From Anthopleura xanthogrammica (taxonomy: Eukaryota; Cnidaria; Anthozoa; Actiniaria; Actiniidae), in contig OZ025215.1 of assembly GCA_964019055.1 (NCBI GenBank), positions 8,432,208 through 8,496,207 of the forward strand: DNA of 64,000 bases, in the 5' to 3' direction. Below are positions 24,201-37,200 of this stretch, in pieces (position 1 is the first letter of the stretch; every line of letters begins with the position of its first letter). The position numbers and the translations under genes were made by a program. A model generated the notes under the pieces. The model saw nothing but the letters and a program-made list of their open reading frames with translations, was not told the origin of the DNA and made no database searches.

Positions 24201-27200
24201 GTCATTATTATAAGTTTATTTGTATTAGTTAGTATAAGAGGACAGAGTTGGAAAAACGTTCTGCTTTACTTATTTTATCCTCTATAAACAAAGATTCCCA
24301 GAAAGAAATAATACTAAAGCAAATGACTCATGTCACAAAAACACCATTTTAAGCAAAGTAACTTAGGGTATTAGCTGTTTTTAGCTTACCTCGACATAGA
24401 AATAAAAGTATCCAGCGCCCACAGCATTGATGAATATAGCACAGAGTGACAGTATTGGTTTGACGTTGAAGAAGGTTACTTCTGACCACACAAGAGCCAA
24501 GGATAATAAAACCAAGATTACAGCTAGAATACGGAGTAAGATTGGAGATATCCAGATCTTCCAATACCATTCTGGAGACCAAAGGATATAGTATTTAAGT
24601 AATTAATAGTACAAAAAGGAGGAGGATGAATCATAATATGCTGATGATGCTATGATGATAATGTTCAATCTTGATATTAGTTGAATGCATTACTACAGTT
24701 GATGATGTTAGATGTGATGCCAAAAGTGGTGGTAATGATGATGACAATCTTGGAAGTAATGCAGCAAGTAGTAGCAATAAGATGATGAGGCCAATGTAAC
24801 AATAATAATCATGCAAGCTTAAAAATCAATCACTATTACTGGCATATGAAAATACTTACCCAATACTGGTCCTATACTACAACAATAGTTAGAGGACTTC
24901 TTAAAAGAGGACTTGTAAGTTCTGTAATAGATGAAAAAAATTGTGTTACACAAGGACAATATCAAAATAATTGAGTGATTTAGCATCAGGATGCAAACTT
25001 CAAAGACAACAGTGCGAGCCATTTTTCATGTGTGCGAGCTGTCACCAATGTGGTTGATGTCCTCCACAGGACATGAAAACTCTGCAAATGGCTTCCTATT
25101 GAGGTTATCAACCTTGTTGAGGGGTACCTGTTGAGGACAGCACGCCCACACAAAAATGTGCTTATGCTGTTACAAGTCTTTGCGTTTGCATCCTGATGCT
25201 AAATCACTCTAATATGGCTTCAATCCCACTGGTTAGATCAATGGTCAAAGGCTATAATAACTGGATTTATCTTCGGACAGTAGATACCAACCTGTCAGTA
25301 TTACTAGAATTTTTCATGACATCTTCATTTTCAAATGCTTGATCTAACTGGGCATTGTACTGGCTAGAAAACAAGAAAGGAGTTCATAATGAATTGTTAC
25401 GGAACCAGTATATATATTCCTCTTTCTGTGTGGATATTTCAATGACACTTTAAGATACAGTTAGGTGCAATAACAAAGGACAAGTGGGGGTGGGAGGAGA
25501 AGGGGGTTGCAACACTTTTTATGAGGAAGGGGTCATCAGTCCCAATTTTCATGTTTACATAATGGCTTTGTTTGGTGTACAAGTAAAAAAAATTTCATTA
25601 TCTTGTTACTGTTTGTCCACCAACATGGCTGCCATATCTTTGTAATTCTATTTCCACAAGAATGCTCGCTAATGCCTTTCATACATCCTTTGAGAATTTT
25701 TATAAACTAAGAAAGATCAGATTACATATCAAGATAAGAATGACAACTTGATATTTTAAATTTTCATGCAATTACCATTGTGTTCTTCTCGCCGTCTGTG
25801 TTACTACAATAACTTTCCTGTGTAGTTTTACTAAGGCTTTTTCTGAGTATGTTTCCATGACCTTTTGGCCTGTTTCTTTGAGATAATCATCATAATCAAC
25901 ATAATCATCTGTTCCTTTGCTGAACATTGATTCTGCTGACTCTGGGCACTGAAATGAAAGTAAATGGACAGATTTCAAATGAAAGGTAGATAAAATGAGA
26001 AGTAACAGTAAAGGTTTTGCAATAATTGTACAAATTGCTGTAATATGATAAATTAACTGTTGACATCATCATCATCATCATCATTGTTGTCATTGTTATC
26101 GTCGTCGTAGTTGTTGTCGTCGTCATCATCGTCGTTGTCGTCGTCACCATCATCGTCAATACCAAAATTTATAGTCTTTAGCCATACCTTTTTAACGATG
26201 ATGTCTATACACTCTCTTAAAGGATCTGTATAGCGAATGTTTTCAGATGCCTTGCGTACTTCCTGATAATAAATTGTTTGAACAGACAGTCATAAATAGA
26301 TCTATTAGTAAGTACCCAGGTATCCCAACCATACACTCAACAAGATCTGTCAGTTTTTGACTGATTAAGGGTGGCATGGTAGTAGTGCTTGTCTCTCACC
26401 TCTGGGGTCTCGGGTTTAATTCCTGGACTCGGCATCTTATGTGAGTAGAGTTTGTTAGGTCTCTTGTTTTATTAGGGGCTTTTCTCTGGGTCCGATTCCA
26501 GAGTTAGGATCCCTTGGCTTTGATCAACCCAGAATGTGTTTTGGGGTTCAATCAGTGAATTAGCTGTGCCCTGACTTAGATCAGCCCAAAGGTTAATTCA
26601 GGGTATTGATAATATTTGAAGGCATTTTTAAGGATTGCATGAAGTAACTAAATAAAGAAATCAGGAGACAATGTACAAGCATTAATAAAAACCCTGTTTT
26701 TACCTCCAAAACATCAGCCAGCTGTTCCTCTGCTTCCTCTCTTTCAACACTCAACTTCGAGACTTTAAAATATGCATGTGCTAGTTTGTATTCCAGTTTG
26801 GCAGAGTTCCACACATTACGTGGTATCTCTACCAGGCCGTAGCCCATTAGGATGACCAAAAGAAGAAGACCCCATGTGTTTGAAGCTGTTATACAGATGA
26901 TGACAAGCTGGGTCCTGAGAAAATAACCATCAAAATAATGTGAAAAATTATCTTACAGCCCTTTTCATAATTCAGCAACCTAACTGAATCCAGACCTCTG
27001 GCATTTTGGCTTCTGTCAATCAAAGTAGGATGGAATAAAATTCATTCTAATCATGAGCAATAAAGAAATTCCTGTGTGAAAATGGCTGTGTAGTCACGGA
27101 ATTTCCTTATTGCTCGATCCGAGTTGTAGTTTGATTGAAGGGAGCCAAAACGGCAGATGTCTTGAGTCAGTCAGGCCACAGAATTATGAGAATGGCTGTA

Positions 27201-29166
27201 AATATGCTGCAGATAGGACTGCCACGAAATAATTAAAATAAATTAAAGTTTTAGAAAAAAACAAGGCCAAAGATTCAATGTCCGTTATTGTCCTCAAATG
27301 CTCTTTTGATGATATAGAGAGCCCTGATGACACAGGGATCCCTTACACAAGAATTAAAATAAATCACCAGAGTTGTTTTCATTAACCCGTGAAACAAAGT
27401 GTACTAATTAGAGTATAATAATCAGATAAACACAATAGAAAACAAAAGAATTATATTGAAGTAGTACTAAATATGCTAAAGTGTATTTCACAGGTTTATG
27501 AAAACCACTCAAATCAAAAATGAAAAATAAGCTGTAACTTACCCATCAAGGTGCAGGTCTGGTCTTGCAATGACATAAACAAGGAGTACAAGAAAGATAA
27601 CGATATAGCTGACGTACCAAATAGCATTCTCAAATAAAGCGGTTTTAATCTTTCCTCTGACTGTAAAGTCACCAGCATAGGAGTATGACTGCATTATTGG
27701 TAAGATGATCCTAGGAAATTAAATGTTGGGTAGAATAAGAATGATGCATTTTGGGATTTTATGGGTGTTTAGATGATCTCAACATTCTTTCTGCACTAAA
27801 TAGACCTTTATGGCTTGGGCATGTTTCCCATTTCACAACACGTGTCATTCCCTAGAGTATCATATCTTTGTTTAATGGTTGTGCATGAGAAGACACATGA
27901 TTTTGAATATGAATACGACTCAAAACAAGAATATTATTTTTCAAGAGAATGACACATAGCAAGCTGAAATGATAAATTTATTAAAGGACAACTGACCCCC
28001 CATTTTTGCCGTTTTTATATAAAACTACAACGTACATAGATCACATAAATGCAATAAGCCAGTTCAGAGTTTCAGAATCGTTTTCAGTGCGCATGCGGTT
28101 TTATCCCGAATTTCTCACATTCTTTTGTTTAATTAAGAAATTCGGGATAAAATCGCATGCGCACTGAAAAGATTCTGAAACTCCGAACTGGCTTATTATG
28201 ACAGCTGGCAGAACGTGTTGCCCCAAAATATAACATCCGTATATATAGTTCACTCCTCTACTGTGTGACCAATCCCAACATGAGGGGAAAGTTTATGTGA
28301 ATCTCCCCCCCCCCCCCCCCCCCCAATATGTAACCTATTCCAACCATACCCAGTATGTATTTAGTAGATATACGTTCTCCTCATTGTGGAAGATGGATAT
28401 GGATATTTTAAAGACTGCATAAGGTAACATTTTACATAAACAGCATCTTCAAAAATGAATTCAAGAGAGAGAAAACAACCAATAACTTACGAGTAAACAA
28501 TTATCGTCATTACGTCATTATTTCAAAAAAATTTTTTGTATCAAACCCATTCAAAATATTAATAATAAAATGATTACAGAACTCTATAACAAAGTGTATT
28601 TACCATGACAGAATCTGTGAAGACCAATAAACAATCCTCCATAAATCAGGCAAGACATTTTCAGGAAGATGACTCCAGGGAGGTTTACATATTGGGTCAG
28701 CTGGGACCACTGGACTTGTCGTCGGACGGGAAGTTGTTGTAAAATTTATAGATGAGTTATGATTTATAAGTTTTTGCTTGTTTAGGCATCGTCTGTAAAA
28801 GGTCTGTGAAAATATATTACGAATTATTTTATAAAATTTATTAGCTTATAAGCTTATAAGCTCACTTTAAAAATACTCTGATTACGTCGACACATCCGAA
28901 ATTTTGGAAATTAAGTTATACAAGTTTTGATGATATGACTGAGATTTTTTCTAAATCTTAAGAGTAAGGATTAAATTCTATGCTGTACTCACATCTGATA
29001 CATCCAAAGGAAGAACTTCCACAATAAGAAAAGAAAAATACCAAGCTACAAAGACAGCTAATGTCACTAAGAAATGCTGCTTGCGCCAATTGCCGTAATA
29101 ATGAAGAAGACAAAGCGTCACTGCGAAGCATACGAGCATCTCTATGGCCAACGAAGCCCCACTCAT
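21280..29166 (-). CDS. LMBRD2: LMBR1 domain-containing protein 2, 14 exons
   Basis: Polytopic membrane protein of the LIMR family, linked in mammals to beta2-adrenergic receptor signalling. Exons 5' to 3': 28993-29166, 28604-28803, 27543-27710, 26704-26914, 26188-26262, 25776-25948, 25292-25363, 24860-24921, 24390-24571, 23470-23603, 22814-22922, 22184-22385, 21954-21994, 21280-21612. They sum to 2136 nt, 711 aa against 695 in human, in frame throughout. Matches include an extracellular MSGAS start, [44 protein letters not shown], coiled coil [69 protein letters not shown], and the basic cytoplasmic tail ending FDDI. Several hydrophobic segments fit about nine membrane spans. Start chosen by homology; an in-frame ATG at 29196 is upstream. 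YNRDS is repeated three times in the tail. Confidence 0.95.
22502..22760. repeat. Degenerate GATGGT microsatellite
   Basis: Imperfect GATGATGGTGGT-like repeats in an LMBRD2 intron. Open frames here are repeat artefacts. Confidence 0.75.
23240..23373. mobile_element. CCCCTTGCA-family MITE (best preserved copy)
   Basis: Left end AAACCCCTTGCAGCACTTCG, right end TTTGCAAGGGGTCTAT, with inner pairs CAGCTCAATTTGGAGGGC / GCCCTCTAAATTGACCTGC and GGAGATTAAAATTC in the centre. Full-length foldback element, about 134 bp. Confidence 0.85.
23872..24029. repeat. (TTCC)n microsatellite
   Basis: TTCC units, with TTCA at both ends, in an LMBRD2 intron. A tRNA-like stretch (GGTTGAGTGGTCAGAGCGTTGG) follows at ~24042, suggesting that the array grew next to a SINE. 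Confidence 0.95.
24973..25213. mobile_element. TIR element in LMBRD2 intron
   Basis: GAGTGATTTAGCATCAGGAT at the left and ATCCTGATGCTAAATCACTC at the right are perfect inverted ends of about 28 bp. Length ~240 bp, no ORF. Confidence 0.85.
26066..26159. repeat. CAT/CGT trinucleotide microsatellite
   Basis: (CAT)n changing to (CGT)n/(TTG)n next to LMBRD2 exon 26188-26262. Confidence 0.85.
26368..26595 (+). mobile_element. tRNA-derived SINE, sense copy
   Basis: Starts GGGTGGCATGGTAGTAGTGC; B box GGGTTTAATTCC at ~26411; then a family body (CTTTGATCAACCCAGAATGT, GCCCTGACTTAGATCAGCCC) shared with the antisense copy at 15770-16056. It lies in LMBRD2 intron 4. Confidence 0.75.
26993..27170. mobile_element. 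Foldback element in LMBRD2 intron 3
   Basis: Outer pair CTGGCATTTTGGCTTCTGTC / GGGAGCCAAAACGGCAG and inner pair GAGCAATAAAGAAATTCC / GGAATTTCCTTATTGCTC. Its outer ends resemble the element at 60222-60337. Confidence 0.65.
27815..27975. mobile_element. CATTCCCTAGAG-family MITE, copy 3
   Basis: Contains CCCATTTCACAACACGTGTC, ATTCCCTAGAGTATC, TTTGTTTAATGGTTG and the opposite end CAAGAGAATGACACATAGC. Confidence 0.75.
28053..28197. mobile_element. 145-bp foldback element with ~60-bp arms
   Basis: Left AATAAGCCAGTTC ... CAGTGCGCATGCGGTTTTAT and right arm its near-perfect complement, with inner CCCGAATTTCT / AGAAATTCGGG. It is followed by a ~20-bp C-run at 28303. In LMBRD2 intron 2. Confidence 0.9.
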
Positions 29167-29987
29167 GTTTGTGGTGAAGATGTGCTCCGAATTCAAGAGT
29201 ATTTATGTGATATGAAGAAAATAAAAGAAATATCAGAAACACTTTTGCATAAATCCACCACATATCCCACAATACTGTGCGAGCCCTCATGATAGATGAG
29301 AGAGACTAGGGTCTAACAAAAATATTTTATTTCCGGAGGGGGGGGGGGGGGGGGTAAAAAACAATTGAAATTATTTAATTTTTTCTTTGAAAAATCCAAA
29401 ATATCTTTTTAATTCTTTTTATGTATAAACCTCTAATAATTTAATTTCCTAAGAAATAGTTGGGAAAATGTTTGGCTTATTTATTTTTTAATTTTTTTTT
29501 AAATTCGAGTCCAGGCTCTCATATAGCAACTCAAACGTTAGGGTCTGGTACACAGTTAGCACATGTGAAAACATTAGGAAAAGTTGAAATTTTTATGCGT
29601 ATTTTCTCTCAAAATTTGCCGTTTTTTACATTTATAAGAAGGTAAGACATCAAAGACCAGTATATTTATTTCATGAGGCATTGATCTTGCAAATATCGAA
29701 AAGATTTAACGTGAAAATTATATTTTTATCTCGCGGTTTTCAGTCTTTCTTCTCCTGATCTTATGCAATTTTTTTGCCAAACGCAAAAAATCAAAACTAA
29801 CCATATCTGTATATTTTGTTAAAATTTCTTAAATTAAGGTCCAAATAGTTATAAATCAATGACTAATTGAACTTTCTATGCTATATATTTTTTTAGTATA
29901 TTTATTAATTCAAATATTTATAATTTGTAAATACCGGTAGTGTATAAAATTTTCTTCATTTTTTTAGTTTTCTCAAAATCCAACCTA
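29167..29987. promoter_or_regulatory. LMBRD2-HCCS divergent intergenic region
   Basis: About 820 bp between divergent start codons. It contains an ~18-bp G-run at 29337, T-rich tracts, and a candidate splice acceptor (TTTTTTTAG at ~29959-29967) just before the HCCS ATG, suggesting an untranslated first HCCS exon upstream. No TATA box assigned. Confidence 0.45.
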
Positions 29988-32953
29988 ATGGGAGCAGGTT
30001 CATCAACACCAACTTCACCAGAAAACCAACAAACTCCAGAAACACCCGGCCCTCCACCCAGTGCAACCCAGACACAATCCTCTGGGTGTCCAGTGCAGCA
30101 TGGGGGGAACCAGAAGTTGGGGGAGTGGAAAAGTGAGTGCCCAGCAAGTGGTGCCGCCATTGGAGGAGGATGTCCCATGAAGAAAACAGATGATATCAAT
30201 CCACTTAACATGGTAGGCTCATTAGATAATAGTTTTTGTGGTTTATCTTTTAATAAACCATGATTTCCATAGTCAAATTGTGCTAGTTTAATAGTTGAAA
30301 AACATGAAAAAAGCATCTGTTGTTGACATTATAATTGCAGATAATTGACTCCCAGAAACCAAAAATTATATTCTTTATTTACGAAACATCTTCTAAAAAA
30401 AAGCTTCAGGTTAATGTTAATGAGATAGACTGATTGTATTCAATAACAAATCATCATCATCATCTTCATCATCATCATCATCATCATAATTTGAATGATA
30501 AAACAATTATTGAACTCGGTTATCTTAAAATATCGAGATTTGTTAGTGGCGAGTTTGTTCTTGCTCGCCACTAACAAATCACAATATTTTGCTCAACCTC
30601 GTCCAATACTTGCTTTTTATGTGCGCTTTATAACTACACGCAGCTTGCACATGCAGTTTCTATTTTTTAACCCAAAATGACCTGGAAGCAGGTGAATTGT
30701 TTTTGATTTTTCAACCATGATTTAGGGTATTTGCAGTCAGTCATTGTGCTTTTTGCAATGTATGTTGGTACGTCATACTTGTTTGTTATAACAATGATAA
30801 TGCACTGCCTGTAACCAATGGCTTAGCAGTAGTGTCTTTATTCCCTACACAAACAAAAGTTGAGTTCTGATTCACTTCTGGACTTTGAGAGTTTGTCTCT
30901 GGTTCCTTCTCTGGTTTCTTCTTTCCATAAAGTTAGCTTCTAAATTTTAACTTTTGATCTCTGCCTCAAGACATAGACCATTCAATTATACCACATCTGA
31001 CAGAAAGAGTTTTAGGTTGGTTTGGATGGGATAACACTTACAAGGAAAACAAAAATTCACTTTGTATTTCATCCTCCCTGTTACAAACCCTTTCCTAATC
31101 CCTGGCTTTTGTTGCTGATCATTCACTCCCGACATGTCTGACATAAAGTATTATAAGTTGGTACAGAAGGGATATCACACACTAGGAAAGCAACATTCAG
31201 TGTCTACAATATCCACCTTGTAACAAAACACTGTTATTTCATCTAATCAAGATGCCACCAGCAAACCAACAGCCTTCGCCAGGACAGCCATTTTCACTGC
31301 CGATAGACAGAGTAACATCATCTATACCAAAGGGAAACTCTGATGGAGAAAAATGGGTTTACCCATCTCCACAAATGTTTTGGAACGCAATGGTTAGAAA
31401 GGGATGGAAGTGGGAAAAAGATGAACTGAAACCTAATGATATGGATCATATTATTAGAATACATAATGCTAATAATGAAAGAGCATGGGATGAGATACTC
31501 AGATGGGAAGCACTTCATGCCAAGTAAGTATTTTGACTCTTGTGATCAGTTGATACCATATGATAAGATGTAGGTAAGTGGTCAGCTGACCTGCCAATAT
31601 CTTACTTTATAGCAATGTTCAGTGTGTAAAAAACATTGACATCAGGAATCTTTTCTCATTCAAATTTGCCAATCTTATTACGAAGGATCGCTTTGTTTCA
31701 GCAGCCAATAGATCTCTGTTTGGCACATTAATATCAAAAGGTCAGCGCGAACATCACTATAGACCACTTACTGGCACCTTACTATCATGTTACTGACACC
31801 TCACTATCACATTGCCGTTGATGTGAAGTTTGACATTGGACCTGAGCCTAACTGTTGTTTCCTTGCAGAGAGTGTGGAGATCCAAAACTTCTTAGTTTCA
31901 AAGGAAAAGCTAAAGAATTTAGTCCAAGGGCAAGAATCAGAAGCTGGTTAGGGTAAGTCTCTTATAGTTAGATTTTTGACATAATACAGGGGAGATTTAG
32001 GGAAAGACTGATGCAGTCCTGTCGCCCTTTTGTGGGGAATTCTTTTTGCCACTGTTTTCATTGCTACTTGCTGATCGAAACCATAATCACAACAGATAAA
32101 TCAGTAATAGATTACTGTCAATCAACAAAATCATCCCATGTACATTTCTATGCTTCCCATGTATCTTTATGTACTATATTTATGTACATTTAACGCTCAA
32201 TGAGACTTGGGTTCATGTACTGCCAGGCTCTGTGTCATAGGTGAGTAGGGTTTCTTGCAGGTTCTCTCCTGTGTTTCAAGGGTTTTTCTCCAGGTTCTTT
32301 GATTTTCCTTTCTCCACAAAAACCAACTTATAAATTCCAATTGGAATATCAGTGGATGAATAGTGACTTCTATTTCTATTCATTCTTTCGTTAATTCACT
32401 CGTTGTTTGTTTGTTTGTTCATTCGTTCATTTTTCTAATGATTGATTTGATGATAATTTACTTCTGGTTAACTTGTTGTGACTTTCATCTCAATCAGGGC
32501 ATAGCAATGAAAGCTGTAGTAATGAGCGTTGCATTTCCTCTACCCTAAGTTATTGTTAGAACACTATTTTGTCCAGACTGCCTCAGCCCACCCTTTTGGA
32601 ATTTCCTGGTTTTACCCTGTTATTGATTTGTAATTACAAACAAATTCTAGAGAAAATATATTCACTATAAATTTATCTCCAGGTATGAGCTTCCCTTTGA
32701 TCGGCATGATTGGATGATTGATCGTTGTGGAAGAGAAGTGCGATATATTATTGATTACTATGATGTTGGTGATGAAGAAACTTACAAGCAGGGGGAATTT
32801 GTCCATCTTGATGTGCGACCGGCATTTGATTCTCCTAGTGCAGTACTGGATAGAATGAGAGTTGCTGTTTTAAGATGGTCCATGTATTTTAGTAGCTCAA
32901 AAGATGAATCCACTAAACATTCATCGTCAGATAAAACTGTAAAATCTGATTGA
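29988..32953 (+). CDS. HCCS: Holocytochrome c-type synthase (cytochrome c heme lyase), 4 exons
   Basis: Mitochondrial intermembrane-space enzyme that attaches heme covalently to apocytochrome c (and c1). Exons 29988-30212, 31252-31523, 31869-31952, 32683-32953; 852 nt, 283 aa, in frame. The N-terminal region carries Cys-Pro heme-binding motifs ([23 protein letters not shown]). The catalytic core follows: [48 protein letters not shown] with the conserved heme-ligand region His, [49 protein letters not shown]. The C-terminus has a Ser/Lys-rich extension of about 20 residues not present in human. A poly(A) signal AATAAA lies at 33302. Confidence 0.95.
30450..30488. repeat. (ATC)n microsatellite
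   Basis: Short ATC/TTC repeat in HCCS intron 1. Confidence 0.9.
30532..30587. repeat. Stem-loop in HCCS intron 1
   Basis: ATTTGTTAGTGGCGAG and CTCGCCACTAACAAAT are perfectly complementary across a 10-bp loop, with complementary ATAT flanks. It has the size and form of a small foldback element. Confidence 0.85.
32188..32350 (+). mobile_element. SINE body copy in HCCS intron 3
   Basis: Shares GGTTCTCTCCTGTGTTTCAA, GGTTTTTCTCCAGGTTCT and AAATTCCAATTGGAATATCA with copies at 12170 (inverse), 30835-30960 and 60750-60985. Confidence 0.65.
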
Positions 32954-34246
32954 AAAGGTGGCGAACATTATTTTTTATTAAGTGAGAAAGACTATGGCAG
33001 GGCTCTATCTTTGCTGCTTGGTTCCTTCAGTTGATATGGATGAATGGTAAAGAAAGAATGAGAAGCCATTTCTAATCAGTGCTATGGCATACTGTACTAA
33101 CATTTACATGCTGAAAATCACAGTTTCATGAATTCTCACATGCAAATACTTTTCAATCAGAGGAATCTAATTTCAAGGAAAACATTTTCCTTGATTCTTA
33201 ATATCATTTTTCCTTTGATGTAGTTATGAGGTATTTAATACTACACGTACTTGGCTTTTTTGCCAGAATGCTTTTCCAGGTACAAAAATTAATCTAATTC
33301 TAATAAATAAATTAATAGAGTATCCTTTCTTTATTATTTACTTATGCTAGGCTGCAAATATTTTTTGATAGGCAGTTCATTTGTCAGACCAGAGGAATAT
33401 TTGACCCATCGAACCAAATTGTGGCTGGTCAAATGTCTAGAGAAGGGAAACATTTACCAGTCAAGTGGTCATTTTTACCAAATATTTGTCTGATGACCGG
33501 CGCTTATTTGCAGCCTTGCTTATGGCTCTCCCCACTATCCAGGCTCCTTTCTTTATTAAAAAGGCATAAATCGTAAATAAAATATTCAGGCATTCTGTTT
33601 TCAAAACTGAGTATTGGACAAATCGAATATTACTTATGTCAAAAGTATATAAATTAATATATTATTCATACTTTTTGCATGTTATATTTTATATTTTTTT
33701 TAATTCATAACATTTAGTTCACAGTGAGTGTTATTATGGCAGAATTTTTATATGACTGTGAAAAGCTCACATTACAAACTGCCATGCAGTGCCATGCCAT
33801 ACCATGCTGTGCCGTGCCATGCTGTGCTGTACTGCATGTGCCTTGCCATGCCATGCTGTGCCGTGCCATGCTGTGCCGTACCATGCTGTGCCATACCATG
33901 CTGTGCCGTGCCATGCTGTGCTGTGCCATCCTGTGCCGTACCATGCTGTGCCGTGCTAAGCTGTGCTGTACTGCATGTGCCTTGCTGTGCCATGTGCAGT
34001 AAATGTGATGGTTATCGTGCAGTATATAACCTTTTTGTTAAATAACCAAAGAACTTGAGTATAATGATTCTATCTGAAATGACTGGTCTTTTACTATGAT
34101 TTTTCACAGCTATTCAAAATTTACACTAATGATATTGTTTTTTTATTAGTTTCTCACTCTCTTTTTTCTTAAAAATGTATTGCACGCAAACATAAAAAAT
34201 ATGACAATAAAGCTAATCTACGATTTAAAGAATGTGAACAAGTCTG
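32954..34246. other. HCCS / PDI-like convergent spacer
   Basis: Holds both 3' ends. The only notable content is the HCCS poly(A) signal at 33302, the CTGTGCCGTGCCATG array, and A/T-rich sequence. No further gene seen. Confidence 0.6.
33780..33998. repeat. Tandem array of TGCCATGC/TGCCGTGC units
   Basis: About 220 bp of 5-bp-based repeats (CTGTGCCGTGCCATG and variants). Both strands stay open, giving false ORFs rich in Cys-Ala-Met or Gln-His-Gly. Confidence 0.95.
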
Positions 34247-37200
34247 TTACAACTCTTCATTTTGATTGGACTTTGCCTCAGTTTTCCCATCCACTTTTGC
34301 ATTTCTGAAATAATGAAAGAACAAGAGCAATACTTGAGTCTTTTTGTGTTTTCTCAAATTGAAACCTTTACATGAATAAAGGTGCGGAGATTGAAATTAT
34401 TTCAGTGTTTTGTCTTCCAAATTGAGCTGCTTTGACGTCACAGCAAGGGGAACTATACATAATGAATTCAAATCTAGTATTGGTATTCTTGAGGTCTCTT
34501 GATTTAAGAGAAACATTTTCTCTTACCTACAATCTAGTTGTAGCATATCATTAAATCTTGCATATCTCTGTAGATTCTTTAATCCTTGTAGAATCCTCAA
34601 CACCACCTCACTGATGTCACCTGAGCTTGTTTCTTGTAGTGTTGTGGTGAGGAATAGCCGTTGTCTGGGCTTTGTGATGAGCAGTGTAGGAAGAGTTTCA
34701 GGAAAGATTCCAAACACATCTCCGTATTCTGGGTGGCAGGTAGCATTGACCCACAAGTACTGCAGTGGTTTTCCTGGATGATTAAAATACTCATGAGTCT
34801 ACAGGGAATGGTAAACAGAATTCAAGGATGTCAAGCCTAGGGGAGCATCCAAGGGGTTGGAATAACCTCCCCACCCCCCCCCCCCTTTTCCCTTGGCTAA
34901 AATTAGGTTTCAGCGTTTCAGCATTAGGTTTCAAAATTTAATAGCCATGCAGGGGCATGCAACGCATGTACCAATGTGTTGCAAGGAAAGGGGTGTGTCT
35001 GTGAACTTTTTTTCTCCAGAACTACACAGTTGGTTGTCCTTATTGATCATTACTACCCATTTCCTACATTTGCACCTTCATATAGAGCAGCTGTGAAAAG
35101 CACAGTGCCATATGCGTGCCTTGCCACGACCGACAACTTTTCTAGAATTTTGATTGGCTGATTTCTTGTCACGACCGCATTCGTACCGCGAGCCTTACAC
35201 AGCCATACGAAAACTGCTCAGTCTTACTCTCGTCGTTTGACTCACCTTTTATATCTTCTCTCTTCTGCAAATCTTTCAACAAGTTAATACTCTTTTCCAT
35301 CGTTGTTTTGTCCTTCCCATCTACAAACGCTATCAAACATAACCCCAAATCATTTTCCTTACATAATTCTTTGTAATTTTTGTGAGTTATTTCTTTCACA
35401 AAAACCTCCATTTTTTCTTGTCTTTTTGCTTCTTCCTCGATTCCCAAGTCAAGAATTGCTTTACTATCTTTTACAAATTCTTCCTTAAAGTTCATCTTTC
35501 CTTTGAATTTATTGATGTTTGGTAGTTCTTTCCAATGTTTCTCGTGCACAGAATACAAAAATTTTGCGACTGTTAAGTAGCTTGCAGCACCATAAGATTT
35601 CTTATCGTAAGGAATTGAGCTGAACGTGAGCTGATTGTTAGGGAGGATGCTGGACATCATCACTAGGATTGATGGCAGTTCTTCGAGGTGGAATTGTTGT
35701 TGGAATTCGACTGAAGGTTTTCTGATGACGCCGAAGTTGAAGTAGGTTGAGTATTTTAAAGCCAGGGCTTTGTACAGTGCAGCTGTCTGTCTTTTATCTG
35801 CATGGGAACGGAAAACAGAAATGATGAAATGGGGAAAATGAAAGCAAAAATGGAATGGATGCAAGAAGGAATAAAATGGAAACAATAAAAGCGATGGATA
35901 CAACAAGAAATGAAATGAAAGTAAAAATGGAATGGATGCAAGAAGGGATAAAATGGAAGCAGATGGATGCAACAACTAATGAATTGGAAACACTTGAAAA
36001 AAATGGAATGGATGTAACAAAGAATTAAATATAAACAAAAATTGAAAAGACACAAGAAGGAAATGGTCAGGAATGGAAACATAGGAGTTGGTGGAGGAGA
36101 AAAAAAAACTGTTTATTTTTCTGGCTCGGGCTTCCTGTGTCGAGCGTAACATGACTTACTAGTGAACAGGAGAACCGGGAACCTTGGAGGAGAGGTGCGG
36201 TACGATGAGTGCACAAAATGTTCCAGTTCACTCATTTTGTTTATCTTAGTAGTTTCATCAGGAAGACTCTGCAGCGCCATTTTCTTTGCATCTTTCATAC
36301 TCTTCGTGTCCTTCATTCCAGCTGTCTTGATTTTCCATCCGCCATAGGGGAAAACGCGCGCTACTGGGTACGAGTTTTTTTCTAGAAAGCCCTAAAATGA
36401 CATCAGTATAAATTATTCGCCATATTTAGCTTTGTGGGTATTTTTTCTCATATTTCCATACAGACAACGTGTTATTCTCTTGAGCATCATTACTTTGTTA
36501 ACCGGTAAAACTTGAAGGGAAAAAAAACAGGTTAATATACATATTTTAATCTCAAACAAAATCTTATTCATGAGGGAATGACACGTGATCATGACTTGAA
36601 ATAGGAAAACATTCATTATGCTCAAGCTGGGAAGATCTGTGAATGCGTGGGAAATACATCTTTAGAAACAGCTGACAAGCGTTTAAATGAAGGAAAATGT
36701 TATTAATTATCGAAATAGGATTGTTCTGAGCAAATTAATTTCTTTAATAAGTATACGGCTATTTTTCTTGTAGCGTGAAAATGTCGATAAAAATAGAGTT
36801 TTCGGTTATAAATTGAGAGGCTTTTTGAGTTTCATGAAGGCAGGTGTAAATTAAGAACCACCGTTATTAAACCACCGAGGAAAAAAATCACATTTAGACT
36901 GAGAAAAAGATAGAAAAAAAAGTTAAATACAGAATAATTTTCGGTGTACCTACCTTTCTTTTGAGAAAAGCTCCATCTTTTTCTGGATCTATTATTCCGA
37001 CTCGCACACTCATTCCACGAAATTCAAATTCAAATTCCTTCCATTGCTCAAGGGAAATTTTCTTCACATCCTTAACAGCAAGAATCCATGCATCTTTATC
37101 ACCATTAATGATTTCTGATTCATAATTCTTTGCCGTTATCTCTACGAGTCCGTATTCAGGAGATTTCCCAGACGATTCGCGGCAAAAACTTAATGTTTTC

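Noticed and set aside
33714..34045. Cys-Ala-Met and Gln-His-Gly ORFs on both strands
   Set aside because: Simple tandem repeat, open by composition.
35798..36082. N-terminal extension of the PDI-like ORF with hydrophobic repeats
   Set aside because: It is intron minisatellite sequence; a good acceptor at 35798 and frame-true upstream exons replace it.
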